A stretch of 64,000 nt of DNA, taken from Owenia fusiformis (lineage: Eukaryota; Annelida; Polychaeta; Sabellida; Oweniidae). Below are positions 41,177-51,930 of the stretch, piece by piece. The position numbers were made by a program, and so were the translations under genes. The DNA is taken from NCBI GenBank assembly GCA_903813345.2, contig CAIIXF020000003.1, positions 1,704,109 to 1,768,108 of the forward strand, written 5' to 3'. How positions within the stretch are numbered: the first letter of the stretch is position 1; each line of letters starts with the position of its first letter. A model generated the notes under the pieces. The model ran no database searches and was not told where the DNA came from. It saw nothing but the letters and a program-made list of their open reading frames with translations.

Positions 41177-42757
41177 TTCACAGACCTTAAAACAAAATTG
41201 GAACATTTTGAAAATGCATCTTTGTTAATTTTTGGTGATTGGAATTTAGTAATGGATCAAGAGCTAGATACATTTAAATATAAACATATAAACAATCCAA
41301 ACTCTAAAAAGAAAGTGAAAGAATTATGCAATCATTTCGATTTATTTGATATTTGGCGGTAACCTCACCCAGAAGAAAAAAAATTCACATGGTTCAGACG
41401 AAAGCCGCGCCAAATGGCAAGACTAGATTTTATGTTGTGCTCTGATGATTTCATCAACTTGACAATAAACTGTAATATTTTACCTGGATACAGATCAAAT
41501 CATGATATATTAACATTGTCTCTCGAAAACAGAATTCCAGAAAGAGGTCGAGGATTTGGGAAATTTAATGTCTCGCTCCTTAAAGATCCAGCCTACATTA
41601 TCATTGTTAAAGACTCTATTAAGAGAATTAAAGAACAGTACGCGCTAGATGACGAAATCGCTGAAGATAATACTGAAATTGATATCACAGTTAATAATCA
41701 ACTTATGTTCGAAATGTTAAAACTAGAAATAAGAGGTCAGACAGTAAAATAACTCAACGCGGAAAAAGAAACTTCGAGAAAAGATCCAACGCGATGTAGA
41801 GTTAAAAGCAGAGTCTATTGAAGCGGATATTCAAAATACTTTAAACTCAAACAAAGAAATTTCAATTAACAATGACCTTATTGAATCTAAATATCAAGAC
41901 CTGGAAAACATTAAATCTGAAATGAAAGAATAGAGAAAATCAAATCAAAGGTCTTATGACACGGGCCAATCTTGATTGGTACGAACATGGTGAGAGAGCC
42001 ACAAAATACTTCAGCGCACTTGAAGAGAAATTATGTTAATAAGGTAATAGAATAGAAACTGACGGTCAACTTATCTCAGATCCAAAACTCGTGCTAGAAG
42101 CTCAAAGGGCATACTATGAAGATTTATACTCGAGCAAAATTGAAAGCAATGACGAAAATTATGATGTATTTCTCTCTGACAACGCGCTCGGGTCTTTAAA
42201 AGACGAGGAGAAACAATTTTGTGAAGGTAAGTTGAACGAACAAGAGCTAAAAGAATCATTAAAAAATAGTAAAAATGGGAAATCACCCGGCTCCGACGGT
42301 TTTAGCGTGGAATTTTACAAGTTTTTCTATAGAGATTTGGGGCAGTTTTTATTGAACTCGCTGAATGCAGCTTTTGTTTTGGGTGAACTCAATAACACAG
42401 AAACAAGGTATTATTACATGTATTCCAAAAGGGAACAAATTGAGAAAATTATTAAAAAATTGGAGGCCAATTACTTTACTTAACTCTGATTATAAGCTTT
42501 GATAGTATTGAGTGGTCTTACCTTGATAAATGTTTGAAAAGATCAATTTTGGCGAAAGTTTTATACAATGGTATCATGTTCTTTATAATCGATCCGAAAG
42601 TTGCGTCATAAACAACGGCCATTTTTCTACTTTTTTTCAATTAAAACGAGGCTGCCGGCAGGGGGACTCCTTGTCGTGCTACTTATTTATACTAGCTCTA
42701 GAGCCTCTCTGCATGAAAATTAAGAATGATAATAGTGTAAAAGGTGTTCAAATCTAG
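41177..42757 (+). pseudogene. L1-like LINE ORF2 (endonuclease + partial RT)
   Basis: The APE-type endonuclease part shows LLIFGDWNLVMDQ, then FTWFRRKPRQMARLDFML and PGYRSNHDILTL, the GDWN, SRID-like and SDH-like blocks of L1/Tx1-type elements. A linker region gives LDWYEHGERATKYF. The RT begins SKNGKSPGSDGFSVEFYKFF and reaches FFQLKRGCRQGDSLSCYLFI before ending at 42757, ahead of the catalytic FADD box. At least five frame breaks or stops are present, so it is dead. A related RT piece is at 4042. Confidence 0.85.
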
Positions 42758-42780
42758 ACATTCTTGATTTTTTGCGTAGG

Positions 42781-42945
42781 CCTATCAGAAAAAATGTCAA
42801 CACGATGGCACAATGGGCCATAGAGTGTTCTGAGGGCGATTGCTATATCACGGTGAACGGTCAACGTATGAGGCAGATGTTGAGAGATGAACCGTTACCA
42901 GCCGTTCAGTTGATAAAACCAGTGAACACAGAGGAGACAGTTTGG
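42781..42945 (+). CDS. Open exon with donor, unrecognised
   Basis: The frame NTMAQWAIECSEGDCYITVN, then GQRMRQMLRDEPLPAVQLI, ends at a GTAAGA donor (42946). Base composition is clearly less AT-rich than its surroundings. It adjoins the broken end of the LINE. No family was recognised, but the codon pattern looks genuinely coding. Confidence 0.35.
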
Positions 42946-43002
42946 GTAAGATCGGTCTCCCAGGCTATCTAAAGCTTAAATAATTTAGAATTGATTAAAA
43001 GT

Positions 43003-43062
43003 TATGGAATTCTATGAAGTCTTTGAAGAATTGGTCAGGAGGTTGCAGAGTTTGAACTTAAA
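43003..43062 (+). pseudogene. mariner transposase C-terminal scrap
   Basis: The 17-codon frame MEFYEVFEELVRRLQSLN is equivalent to the '.~f...~~kw.~R...Ci' helix of mariner and similar to the piece at 11440. Confidence 0.45.
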
Positions 43063-43079
43063 TTAGTAAAGAAACAGTC

Positions 43080-43600
43080 AGTCTCAGTCATAAACAAAAT
43101 ATTCTCGAGACAATTAGATATAGGTCTACTTAGATATAATAATCTATCAAATCTGTTTTTGTCATTTGATTTGAAGACTACCTAAATGTTTATCCAAGCA
43201 GTTTCGAGATATAGCAAAAACTCTTTTAAAATGAAATATTCACTTGATATCTAGATTTTGATTTGAATTTGTTACTTAAAGAATTGAGAATATGTACAGT
43301 AAATTTAACTATAGGGAAATGTCTAGTAAAAGAAAAAATACTATAAAACTTGATATTTCACTTTAGAGATCTGCTGTTGATATATTTTCCAATAAAGAAA
43401 TACAAACTGTACGTAAAGAATGTGTCACACAAGAGTTATAACATGTAACAGGATGTCCACTGATTGAGTATTGATGCCAAATGAAATCCTGAAATATTGA
43501 AATGCTTAATAATTAGAATATGTATGTGTTAATAATCATTCATTCATGTTGATTTGTAGATAGAAGCTTCCCTCTCAAAATATTACCTTAGTATACATAC
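43080..43600. repeat. Dispersed repeat blocks
   Basis: GTCTCAGTCATAAACAAAATATTC at 43080-43103 recurs at 54838-54861. The block with GTTATAACATGTAACAGGATGTCCA at 43435-43459 recurs in similar form at 62536-62562. Otherwise non-coding. Confidence 0.65.
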
Positions 43601-43615
43601 AGGTTTTTCTTTTAG

Positions 43616-43704
43616 ATACCAACATCTACATCTGTGAATTTCACAGAAAAAAGGCGTGGGAGGAGTTGGTAAAGAAGGCTGAAAATGTTCCAAAAGAGTG
43701 CTGA
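43616..43704 (+). pseudogene. MULE-like 'CEFHRKKAW' exon
   Basis: The acceptor TTCTTTTAG opens NIYICEFHRKKAWEELVKK to a TGA. A 'v.LC.FH..qAW.rw' helix follows the second catalytic Asp of MULE-type transposases. The rest of the exon is out of frame. It matches the same broad family as 31168-31575. Confidence 0.45.
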
Positions 43705-43775
43705 TGGCACCATTTTGCTTTGTTGTGATGATCTTCATATTGTGGCAGAATTGTTTGAAAAAATAACCAAAGATT
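43699..43775. repeat. Dispersed repeat shared with 62448-62525
   Basis: GAGTGCTGATGGCACCATTT and CATATTGTGGCAGAATTGTTTGAAA are found in nearly the same order at 62443-62505, a dispersed repeat within or next to the MULE-like exon. Confidence 0.75.
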
Positions 43776-44106
43776 CAGTGAAAACAAAGCATTTTAGAGA
43801 TCTGCTGTTGAAGTATTTTCCAATTTAGATGGGACCTCTGTATATGGCCAAGGTTTGGCATGTGGACAAAGCAGACAATCAGATGGGACCTCAGTATCTT
43901 AGGCTGGTTGGAGATAGAACCTTATTGCATAACAGGTCCATCTAGATTTTAATTGATGCCTAGAGGTAATTTTCTCTTTATATCAAAACCAACTCATTAA
44001 TAAAGCATGGTTTAAATATGGTGTTAATTATTTTTTTCAGAATGTTAGAGCTGATGCCCACAGAAATTTTAGTAAAAATCTTCACATTTTTACCAACAAG
44101 AGATAT

Positions 44107-44560
44107 GCAAATATGCAAAGTATGTCTGAATATAAGCAAATATACTCAGTGACAGTACCCGTATATGCAGTCAGTATTCTCCGTGGATGTTTGTTATATG
44201 CAGCTGCTTATATTTGTCTGTCCCAAATAAGCAGGTATATGCAGTTTCTGCGCTGCATATAATCACAAGTAAACAGCAAATATGCAAAGTATGTCTGAAT
44301 ATAAGCAAATATACTCAGTGACAGTACCCAAATATGCAGTCAGTATTCTCCGTGGATGTTTGTTATATGCAGCTGCTTATATTTGTCTGTCCCAAATAAG
44401 CAGATACATGCAGTCTCTGCACTGCATATAATCACGAGTAAACAGCAAATATGCAAAGTATGTCTGAATATAAGCAAATATATGCAGTCAGTATTCTGTT
44501 ATATGCAGCTGCATATATTTGTGTTCCATATATGCAGTTATTGTCTGCGTTCTGTCAGTG
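44107..44560. repeat. 169-bp satellite, about 2.7 units
   Basis: Unit starts GCAAATATGCAAAGTATGTC at 44107, 44276 and 44445 give an exact 169-bp period. Units contain repeated ATATGCAG and GCTGCATAT words, including the palindrome ATATGCAGCTGCATAT in the third unit, and ATGCAAAT octamer-like motifs. The third unit carries an internal deletion. Confidence 0.95.
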
Positions 44561-44569
44561 ATGATTACT

Positions 44570-45440
44570 GGTTATAACATGCAATTCGAAGCAAATAAAC
44601 ACTAGAATTGCTCGTTATTTGCAAGCAATATTCTTTATGTCATATAGTGTAAGTTTTTCGTACTTCAAACATGATATTCTAGATGTCAATAGTTTAGAAA
44701 AAGAAATCATTGTCAATAGTTAAAGACAATCAGGATCTGGTGAAGGGGAATTTCACAATGACACTCGTAATCAAAGCAAGACCAGTTGTGGAAGACAAAG
44801 GTACAAGGTGACACAAGAAACTGCCACCCACATCATGTTAAATAACTTTTTCAAACAGCAAAGAACAAAAGTACATTTATTTGCCAAGAAAATACACAAG
44901 GGATCATCTTTAACATTGCTTCAAATTGCAAAACATTTTAAGAGAACTCACTTTTTTATTCTCCAATCATGGGAAGCAATATACTTTGAACAACTGAGGT
45001 CATTCAAGCAACATATAGGCTCGAGACACATTAAGATCTAGTGCCATCCTCGAAGGAAGTGTTGCAAGTATATTACAGGACTTTGCAACCAAGAACTAAC
45101 ATTTTGAAAAATCATTTGTTTCAAAATAAAGTTTGCTGAAAATTACTTAGTTTGGGGATGCCTTTGAATATTACGTTTCCAATTTGGAAAAATTCCTTTA
45201 AGAAGATGTGATAGCAAATATAAATCTGTATCTGGTAATTCGTCAGTGGAACTGGGCAAAACCTCCCAAAACCAAGTAGTAGTAGCTGACTAGGAAAGCC
45301 ACTAACTCTGGTTTCCCATATTCCTGTGTTTTGGCCTACACAAACAAAAAATAATACCCTTAAGGATGCAAGATGGCAGTGTAGCCAATGTCTCACCGAA
45401 AATTATTATTGATACACCCACACCTGGGGTTGACAACAAC
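44570..45440. other. No recognised gene
   Basis: The frame at 44808-45041 (77 codons, basic) shows no motif. The antisense frame at 45121-45396 is unconvincing. Confidence 0.35.
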
Positions 45441-45448
45441 AAAGAAAT

Positions 45449-45619
45449 GTGGCATCTCGATCCTTTGTTCAATATAATATGGAGATCTGTGGGACCTTCA
45501 AGTCAGTCAACTGTGTAGGACTTGATGATTCATCAAGTGTATTGAAGCTAACTTTTCTGAAAGATTTGGGAGAAGGGGAGACAGGAAACCGAGACAAAGA
45601 CATTTTGATGGAAGCACTG
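45449..45619 (+). CDS. Open exon with donor, unrecognised
   Basis: The frame MEICGTFKSVNCVGLDDSSS, then VLKLTFLKDLGEGETGNRDK, ends at a GTAAGC donor (45620). It has a beta-rich start with two Cys. No stop interrupts it. It could belong to the zinc-finger gene just downstream. Confidence 0.3.
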
Positions 45620-45745
45620 GTAAGCATTATTAAAGTCTAAATACAATCAAATGTGATGTACTCAAAACTATTTCATGATTAACTGTCAGAATTTTATTAT
45701 TGGGCCAAATTGTTAGAGTTATATGACAAAAATTGTTAGAGTTGT

Positions 45746-47092
45746 ATGACAAAAATAACATGCTTGGTCCAGGGTCTTAAAGCAAGGTACCCTGTAAGGT
45801 ACCCTTGCCTGTACTGTGACAAGAGTTTCACAAGGCATAGCACCCTCAAAAGACATTTGATTGACTTTCAAGCGCACTTGTTTACTGCTGATGATTACAC
45901 TAACGCAATAGAAGAAGAAGACCGGTATGTCTTAATTTTGGACAGTCTTTTATTTTAAATGCCAGAAGAACTTATTCTCAAAAACTGGATTTCATATCCA
46001 GGAAAAGAGGCAAACTTAATGATTCTTTTTTAAAACTGATGTTATATTCTTTTAATTTTTCTTTTGCGGGACCTTTGTACTTTTCTTTCACAATGGCTGG
46101 TACCAAATTGATGAACTACTCAATGAGTACAATACATTAATTTCATCTTTAGCCAAGGAGGAGGCTCATTTTCACTAAGAGCATTTGGGTTGAACACCCT
46201 GCTACAGATAATACACAAATTTGGCCTAAAAAGATAATGCATAATCTCAGAATAAGCACTAGCAGCAAGTCTTGCTTTCTATATTGAGAGGATTCTCATC
46301 CATGATTGGCCAAAATTCTGGTTAAGTCATTGAATACAATGCAAAGAAAAAGAAGTGCAAATGTCAGGAATGTGACAATAAGATGAACAATTGCAGGATG
46401 AATTGGACCGTATCTGCAAAAGCTATAGAGGCTGCCATAGTCCAAAACATGCTCCACATTTTATGTTCTATAATAAAATGAAGCCTTTTTCATTCATTGT
46501 CTTTCTCCACATTGTCTAATCCCATCATAGACACATATACTTTTAATTCTACATGTGATGATAAATCATCATCATATTTAGCAAAAATATGTCCTGGATG
46601 TAGAGGAGATTTTGATGAAGAATTCATCATACTGAGACACAGGGAGAAGGAGTTTATTGCCGAAACTGACTACATAAATTCAAGGCACAAAGATTTCTCC
46701 ATCAATTTTGGCAAGGCTTAATGAAAATTCGATGGATTTATTCCATCCACTGAAAACAAGGAATGAATTCATCCAAATTAAATCTAGATATATGTGTTTT
46801 AGATATGTAGTTATAAACTACAGTACATAACAGACAAGATCTCAGGAACTTTTTCATTTGTTTGTAAATATTGTTATTATCTACCACTACAGTGTTTGAA
46901 TTGGATATATACATAACTTCCGTGGAAGGTAACAGGTACTATCACATTAATGTTCTTTGTATAAATTCAAGGCACAAAGTTTTCTCCATCAATTTTGGCA
47001 AGACTACAGTACATAACACAAGTTTTGAGGAACTTTTTCATCTGTTTGTAATTATTGTTATTATCTACCAGTAAAGTGTTTGAATTGGATAT
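45746..47092 (+). pseudogene. C2H2 / CPGC multi-part gene, fuller copy
   Basis: From 5' to 3': a C2H2 finger (YPCLYCDKSFTRHSTLKRH), then a Cys block (KCKCQECDNKMNNCRMNW) near 46346, then AKICPGCRGDFDEEFIILRH with REKEFI near 46590, and, beyond a local duplication, GNRYYHINVLCINSRH near 46930. The order suggests a single decayed gene encoding several zinc modules. The first part is duplicated at 1641-2345 and the last part at 25684-25926. Many stops lie between the blocks, and introns cannot be excluded. Confidence 0.5.
46673..47092. repeat. Local duplication in the CPGC gene
   Basis: ATAAATTCAAGGCACAAAG.TTTCTCCATCAATTTTGGCAAG occurs at 46675-46717 and 46961-47003. Each copy is followed by ACAGTACATAACA and CAGGAACTTTTTCAT-type sequence, though an extra 85 bp lies within the first copy. 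Confidence 0.85.
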
Positions 47093-47690
47093 ATGTTAAA
47101 TGGATACATTACTATTCCAACAAACAAGTTTGCTAGGGATAAAGTAAACCCTCCATCTGTCCATTGCATAGGCAACACCAGAGGTTTGTTTTAACAATTT
47201 TTTAATCTGCCCCTACTTAAACTTAAAAACTTAAAGTATAACCAGATTATAAGATTCCTGTAATGTAAGTACCCACACAAAATTATATTATTATTACTTG
47301 ATACAAGTATGACTACTCTTTCAGTTGAGAACAAATGTTGATTACTTCCATGGAAGCCAACAGGTGCTTTGAATTCCTTTTCAAATGCAGACATAGTTTA
47401 ACAGCACTATATGCAAGTTTTCAATGGATTTTCAATCTTATTTACATCCACTGTTTTTGTATTTAGTTGTTGAGGGTTTTCCCTGTTCTCGACTTTAAGC
47501 AACTGTTTGCCAATTTTTTGAAAAGGTCTTATCAATGAAACTGATTTGATATGGGAAGTCTAGGTCTTGAAGCTCTACCTCAAATGCTGGTTGCACTAGC
47601 CATTTTCGTAAGGTCTTGCGGGGTCTCCTGAACTCTCAATCATAAAAAGTATTTCAAACAAGAATAAGATACATCAAACAATAGTCAGCT
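47093..47690. other. No recognised gene
   Basis: AT-rich, no supported frames. Confidence 0.4.
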
Positions 47691-48336
47691 GTGACAGAGG
47701 GCTTTACCAACAGTTGGTTAATACAAAAAATTCTAGATCTTCAGATGTCATACCCTACTACCATCAAGGGTATCGACATGGCTGCTTTTCTCAAAGAGAC
47801 AGGTCCTCCAATAGGCACAGTGCCTATGGGAGGGCGAGGGCGAGCCCCACAGAGAGACGTGCTGAGTACAAGGAAGATCACATGATATGGAGTAAGTTGT
47901 GATTCTGTTGACACATAAAGTTTCAATCCAATTCGAGTTTCGAGAAGAAGTTATATGGTAATAACACAGACCCAATATACCAGAAGTTCAAGAGCAAAGT
48001 CAATTCACTCATCCTTAGACAGGTCTCAATTTTCAAGCAAGAGAAATGCAGGCAGACCAAACAAGCATGGGAAAGACAATCTCTATTCACAAGCAGAATC
48101 CAGGATGTTGGAGGGACATGGGTTCGGTGATGCAAAAAGGAGGTTCACAGATATTGAGAACAATTTGGCTATCACACAGTGACAGACATTCCTGGCACAA
48201 AAAAGGTGTAGATCAAGGATTGATGGAAGACTTGAGTGAAACTGAAAAGTTTCTTCTGAAATCTCAAGATATGATGGAAACAAGAGGGAAAAAAGCTAAA
48301 CCAGTTCCTGTCCTAATTCCCCAAGATACAGTTTAG
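47691..48336 (+). CDS. Overlapping ORFs upstream of RecQ, unrecognised
   Basis: Several overlapping plus-strand frames of 64-96 codons are seen. The GC-richer stretch at 47805-47865 gives SAYGRARASPTERRAEYKED in one frame. The last frame, 48046-48336, has an acidic/basic tail (MEDLSETEKFLLKSQDMMET). At 48130-48190 the DNA resembles the tandem array at 50950-51440. No family was recognised. It may be the upstream part of the RecQ-containing gene. Confidence 0.3.
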
Positions 48337-48341
48337 GCTTG

Positions 48342-48501
48342 GAGTTTATCTCCTCTCAACTGAGAAGAGGATAGTGGAGAACTTTACAAAGGAGGAGTCA
48401 AAACTTCGTTGCTTAGTTGCAACAATAGCATTCGGTATGGGAATAGAAATTCCTGACACTGATGTTGTAATTCACTGGGTAGTGCCCACATCAATCATGT
48501 G
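48342..48501 (+). pseudogene. RecQ-like helicase fragment (motif V region)
   Basis: The frame LLSTEKRIVENFTKEESKLR, then CLVATIAFGMGIEIPDTDV and VIHWVVPTSIM, matches helicase domain 2 of RecQ-type helicases ('F......~lvaT.AFGMGid...v..viH...p.s'). Motif VI ('Q..GRagRDg') is missing because a stop follows. It lies 30 bp upstream of a SWIM-like exon and may share a gene with it. Confidence 0.75.
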
Positions 48502-48531
48502 ACCAGTACAGTTAGACCGAGTACCAGCAAC

Positions 48532-48635
48532 AAAATATTCCAAGTAAAAGATTGTTATGAGACAACGATAGGTCTTAGTCTAGATGGTTTAGTACCAGGG
48601 GATGTTCTGGCAGCATTCTGTAATTGTATTGGAGG
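48532..48635 (+). pseudogene. SWIM zinc-finger-like exon
   Basis: The open frame KIFQVKDCYETTIGLSLDGL, then VPGDVLAAFCNCIGG, ends exactly at a GTAAGT donor (48636). It looks like the first half of a SWIM finger ('...~.v......C.C.aG', C-x-C), with the C-x-H half expected on the next exon. This is the same gene-family context as the CTSVPC exon at 8639 and the YqaJ piece at 51655. Confidence 0.5.
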
Positions 48636-48816
48636 GTAAGTAATTTCTTTATGAAGTGACATACCTGAAGTACTTTTCAGATTTTTCTTCTAAGGCACTT
48701 ATTCACCACCACTTGGACTCCTACTTCACCTATAGGTACATGTATTTTGAACATTGAATGGCCACGGTTTGACAAATCATTGACATGTTGGGACCTCAAT
48801 ATATATACCAATAATT

Positions 48817-49047
48817 TTGTTATACACTCTATACACTCTAGATGATTTCTTAACAAATGTCAAATCTGTGACAGAAGGGCCCTACCAATGGATAGCAAGG
48901 GCAAAGGCGTCTGATGCCCCAGTTCCAATTGTCAAACTGGACTTTCATCTAAGTTCAAGAGGTATACCAGGCATTTATTGTTGCAGGTTCAACAAGTTGA
49001 TACATGAGTCATCAAAATATCAAGATCTGTTAAGAAACTTATCTTAA
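48817..49047 (+). CDS. Open frame of 76 codons, unrecognised
   Basis: DDFLTNVKSVTEGPYQWIAR and VKLDFHLSSRGIPGIYCC are globular in look. It lies downstream of the SWIM exon. I cannot assign it. Confidence 0.3.
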   Translation: MLYTLYTLDDFLTNVKSVTEGPYQWIARAKASDAPVPIVKLDFHLSSRGIPGIYCCRFNKLIHESSKYQDLLRNLS

Positions 49048-49524
49048 AAAATTTGGGGTGGGGAGGTTTCAATACTGAAAAGTTTTCTATCCATAAAAAT
49101 CAATGTTTTGAAATTTCATAAAATCTGAGCTGTACTACCTTCAAAGATATTAAGTGACACAAAACTATACTATTGGAATGACTGATATAAATATTAATCA
49201 TCATTCTTACATAAATGTTGCTGAAACTTACTGATTATATCTCTTCTTCATCAAACTAAATAATCCATTGATTAGAGGGAAAGCAAGTAAGTTTTCTGAA
49301 GGACATGTTACTGTGGCTATGTCAATGTGGTATCTGGCAGACATCTTCAGAGTATGTTAACAAACTGGAACTTCTGTAGGTGGTACATTTTTTTGCCATT
49401 CGCAAACTGGGTTTTCTTCCCATATGATAGACTTCTCTAAGAAGCAAGTGGTATTGGACCAAACCATAGATCTACTAATCTTCTTTTATGAACTTATATT
49501 TATATTACGTTCTATTTAAATTCT
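49048..49524. other. No recognised gene
   Basis: AT-rich interval between the SWIM-like region and a pair of mariner termini. Confidence 0.4.
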
Positions 49525-49680
49525 ACAGGGTGTCCATGAAGTAAAGATACAAGCGCTCTTATTTTGGAAGATTTCATTGGAGATTAAATTCTACATGGTG
49601 TCCAAGAAGTAAAGTTACAAGTGCTCTTATTTGAAAAGATTTCATTGGAAATCAAATTCTACAGGGGGTAGAATTGTAGA
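49525..49680. repeat. Tandemly repeated mariner terminus
   Basis: CTACAGGGTGTCCATGAAGT at 49526 and CTACATGGTGTCCAAGAAGT at 49590 are direct repeats about 63 bp apart, with a third partial start CTACAGGGGGTAG at 49662. Each is followed by CAAG(C/T)GCTCTTATTT. Duplicated mariner ends are unusual. Confidence 0.7.
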
Positions 49681-50036
49681 AACGATTGTGTATATAATAT
49701 TTAAGGATATGGTCAGACAAGCGAGACGTTGCCTGAAGAACAACATACCAAAGCAGGAAATTCAGGAAATCCTGAGTACAGATCCCCATCTTTTAGAGAC
49801 AAAAAAAAACAGTCTTCTAAAAAACAGGAAGTAATGTAGGCATTTTGCCTACTTCACTTGTTCAGAATCTCATATACAGTTGTATATAACCAACATGATT
49901 ATATAACAAACTGTGAGGAAGGCTGATTTACTTCAAACAGACACATGTGTATCTCAGTTGATAGAACAATTCAAAGCCACACCTATACCCACATTTCAAG
50001 CAGAATCGTGAATTTTAGTGTCAAAGCTATATAATA

Positions 50037-50441
50037 ATGATTAATCTAAATAATATAGCAAAGGAGGCTGATGTCAATAGAGCCCAGTTAAACTGTAGCT
50101 ACATGATACATTTTTTCTTCAGTCATTCTAATTGCTCCAAGTACTTTATAGAAAACATCATATTTCTAACCTCTTGTCTTCAAAACTGCATCAAGAAAAT
50201 CAGAAATAATTCACTGAAAAGTCTGATGACAATTGAAAGCAGTGCACGATCTAAATACTTCATCATAGATGGTTATGAAGTGTTCTGGGACATGTGGGTG
50301 GAGATGTACAAATGGGATAAGGAGAGTAATTCAACGAGGATATACTTTGAACTCACACATGATCATTTATTTCCCAATGATGGGCAAAAGATAAGGAACC
50401 AATTGGCATTTGATGTCCTCAATGAGAAGATGTTATTTTGA
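50037..50441 (+). pseudogene. P-element/THAP9-like transposase fragment
   Basis: The 134-codon ORF contains SARSKYFIIDGYEVFWDMWV and YFELTHDHLFPNDGQKIRN, then QLAFDVLNEKML. 'lT..hl.pn...KM.V.lA..v~S' is a strongly conserved block of P-element and THAP9 transposases between catalytic acidic residues. The N-terminal THAP finger and RNase-H-like core are absent, so it is a fragment. Confidence 0.6.
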
Positions 50442-50937
50442 ACATATAAAATTTTGTAAAATACTAGTAGCATTTTTTGAGCAGAATTGATTGAGATACA
50501 TGTCATTTTAACAAAGCAAAGTACTTCATAATGTTGACCAATGAATTGAATGTCAATGTCTCATTTATTTATATGTTTTCATTGTTTAAATTTTCCATAA
50601 ATAATCCTTATCATTAACATGTTATTTAAGGAAACATTGCTAATTTTCCAGCAATACATTCAACATGTTCCTTCAAGGACTTTGTTGGCGCCATATTATC
50701 ACCCCCAACTTTATTATCAGTTTTCAGGCCTCATAGTTTAATTTAATGCTTAAAATGTCAGTTCAGAGTCTTGGTATACTCATATACAATACACAGCTGT
50801 TAAATTATTCAATACTCACTAATATATGTAAAATAGAACTTTTTATTCAAATATTTTGCATGTTTTAAAATATTATTGTTTGCAGTAGATTTGCAAACAT
50901 TTGCAACATTTCAATATTATGTCTAAATGGAGATCTC
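50442..50937. other. No recognised gene
   Basis: Very AT-rich, without coding signal. Confidence 0.4.
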
Positions 50938-51440
50938 CCTTTAAAATGAAATGTCAGCAAAAAGGGGATATCCAGATCTTGAGAATAATTTGGCTATCAC
51001 ACAGTGACAGAAACTCCTGGCATTCTTGATTACAAATTCAATTATATAAAGACTTCAGGAAATTACATCTTCAAGGTGTTTGACAACTAGCCATATAAAG
51101 ACAGAGTTAGTTCACTCCCACTTCATGTTTACTCTACACCAACTGCAAGGAAGACCAGGAATATATTTACACAAATGATGATGTCCCCTAAAATGAAATG
51201 TCAGCAAAAAGGGATTCGCAGATATTGAGAACAAATTCATCTGGAATATGGATATAAAGAATCCAGGAAATTACATCTTCGAGGTGTTTGACGACTAGCC
51301 ATATAAAGACAAGAGTAAGTTCAATCTCACTTCATGCTTACTCCACACCAACTGCAAGGAAGACCAGAAATATATTTACACAAATTATGATGTCCCTTTA
51401 AAATGAAATGTCAGCAAAAAGGGATTCGGAGATATTGATA
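50938..51440. repeat. About 230-bp tandem repeat, 2.2 units
   Basis: Units open at TTTAAAATGAAATGTCAGCA (50940, about 51188 and 51399) and include GTGTTTGAC(A/G)ACTAGCCATATAAAGACA and CCAACTGCAAGGAAGACCAG. The unit start resembles 48130-48190 (GATATTGAGAACAATTTGG and CACACAGTGACAGA), so the array appears to derive from a sequence 3 kb upstream. Confidence 0.9.
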
Positions 51441-51654
51441 ACAAATGTTATGGCAATCAATATTGTACAGAAAAAAGCTTTACTTATGATCCCTGCCCAG
51501 AACATTTATGCAATCACCCTGGTTATCCTGATTATCCAAAACTTATGTATCAATTTTGCACAATGCTCCAACATGCCAATAAATCAACTTCAGGCTTGCG
51601 CTGATACAGAAGCTGTATTTATGGACCATAATTATTTATAGAAATCAAATGAGG

Positions 51655-51930
51655 TAACATTTCTTGAGAAGGAAAATATCACAACAATTTCAAGGGAGGA
51701 AATATTTAAAATCAAACAGTCAACACGCGCCCAGAATGCAAGTTAATAATGGAGAGATGAACAATGCAAAAGGATTACACCACCTAATTTTAAACGCGTG
51801 TGTACTTCAGGTGAAAGGTCACAAGAACAAGCTAGCAAGGAGTTTATTAGTACATAAAACATTTAAATCAAAATACACTAATCATGGCATGAAATACAAA
51901 ACTTGTATGAACAGCAAAAGACAAATTTAG
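51655..51930 (+). pseudogene. YqaJ-like exonuclease fragment
   Basis: One frame reads ITTISREEIFKIKQSTRAQN, then two stops, then WRDEQCKRITPPNFKRVC; another reads NHGMKYKTCMNSK. These match the 'i...TR.Q....W...R..RiTAS.F..v' start and '.a~.yG...E..A' box of YqaJ-type (lambda exonuclease fold) nucleases. The Ala-Ser of 'RITAS' is degraded to Pro-Pro. It lies 3 kb downstream of the SWIM-like exon, on the same strand. Confidence 0.5.

Noticed and set aside
51420-51600. Cys-rich reading frame (KCYGNQYC, CPEHLC) that resembles an EGF- or chitin-binding-like module
   Set aside because: Spacing fits no known Cys module, the stretch follows a tandem array, and a longer competing frame covers it.
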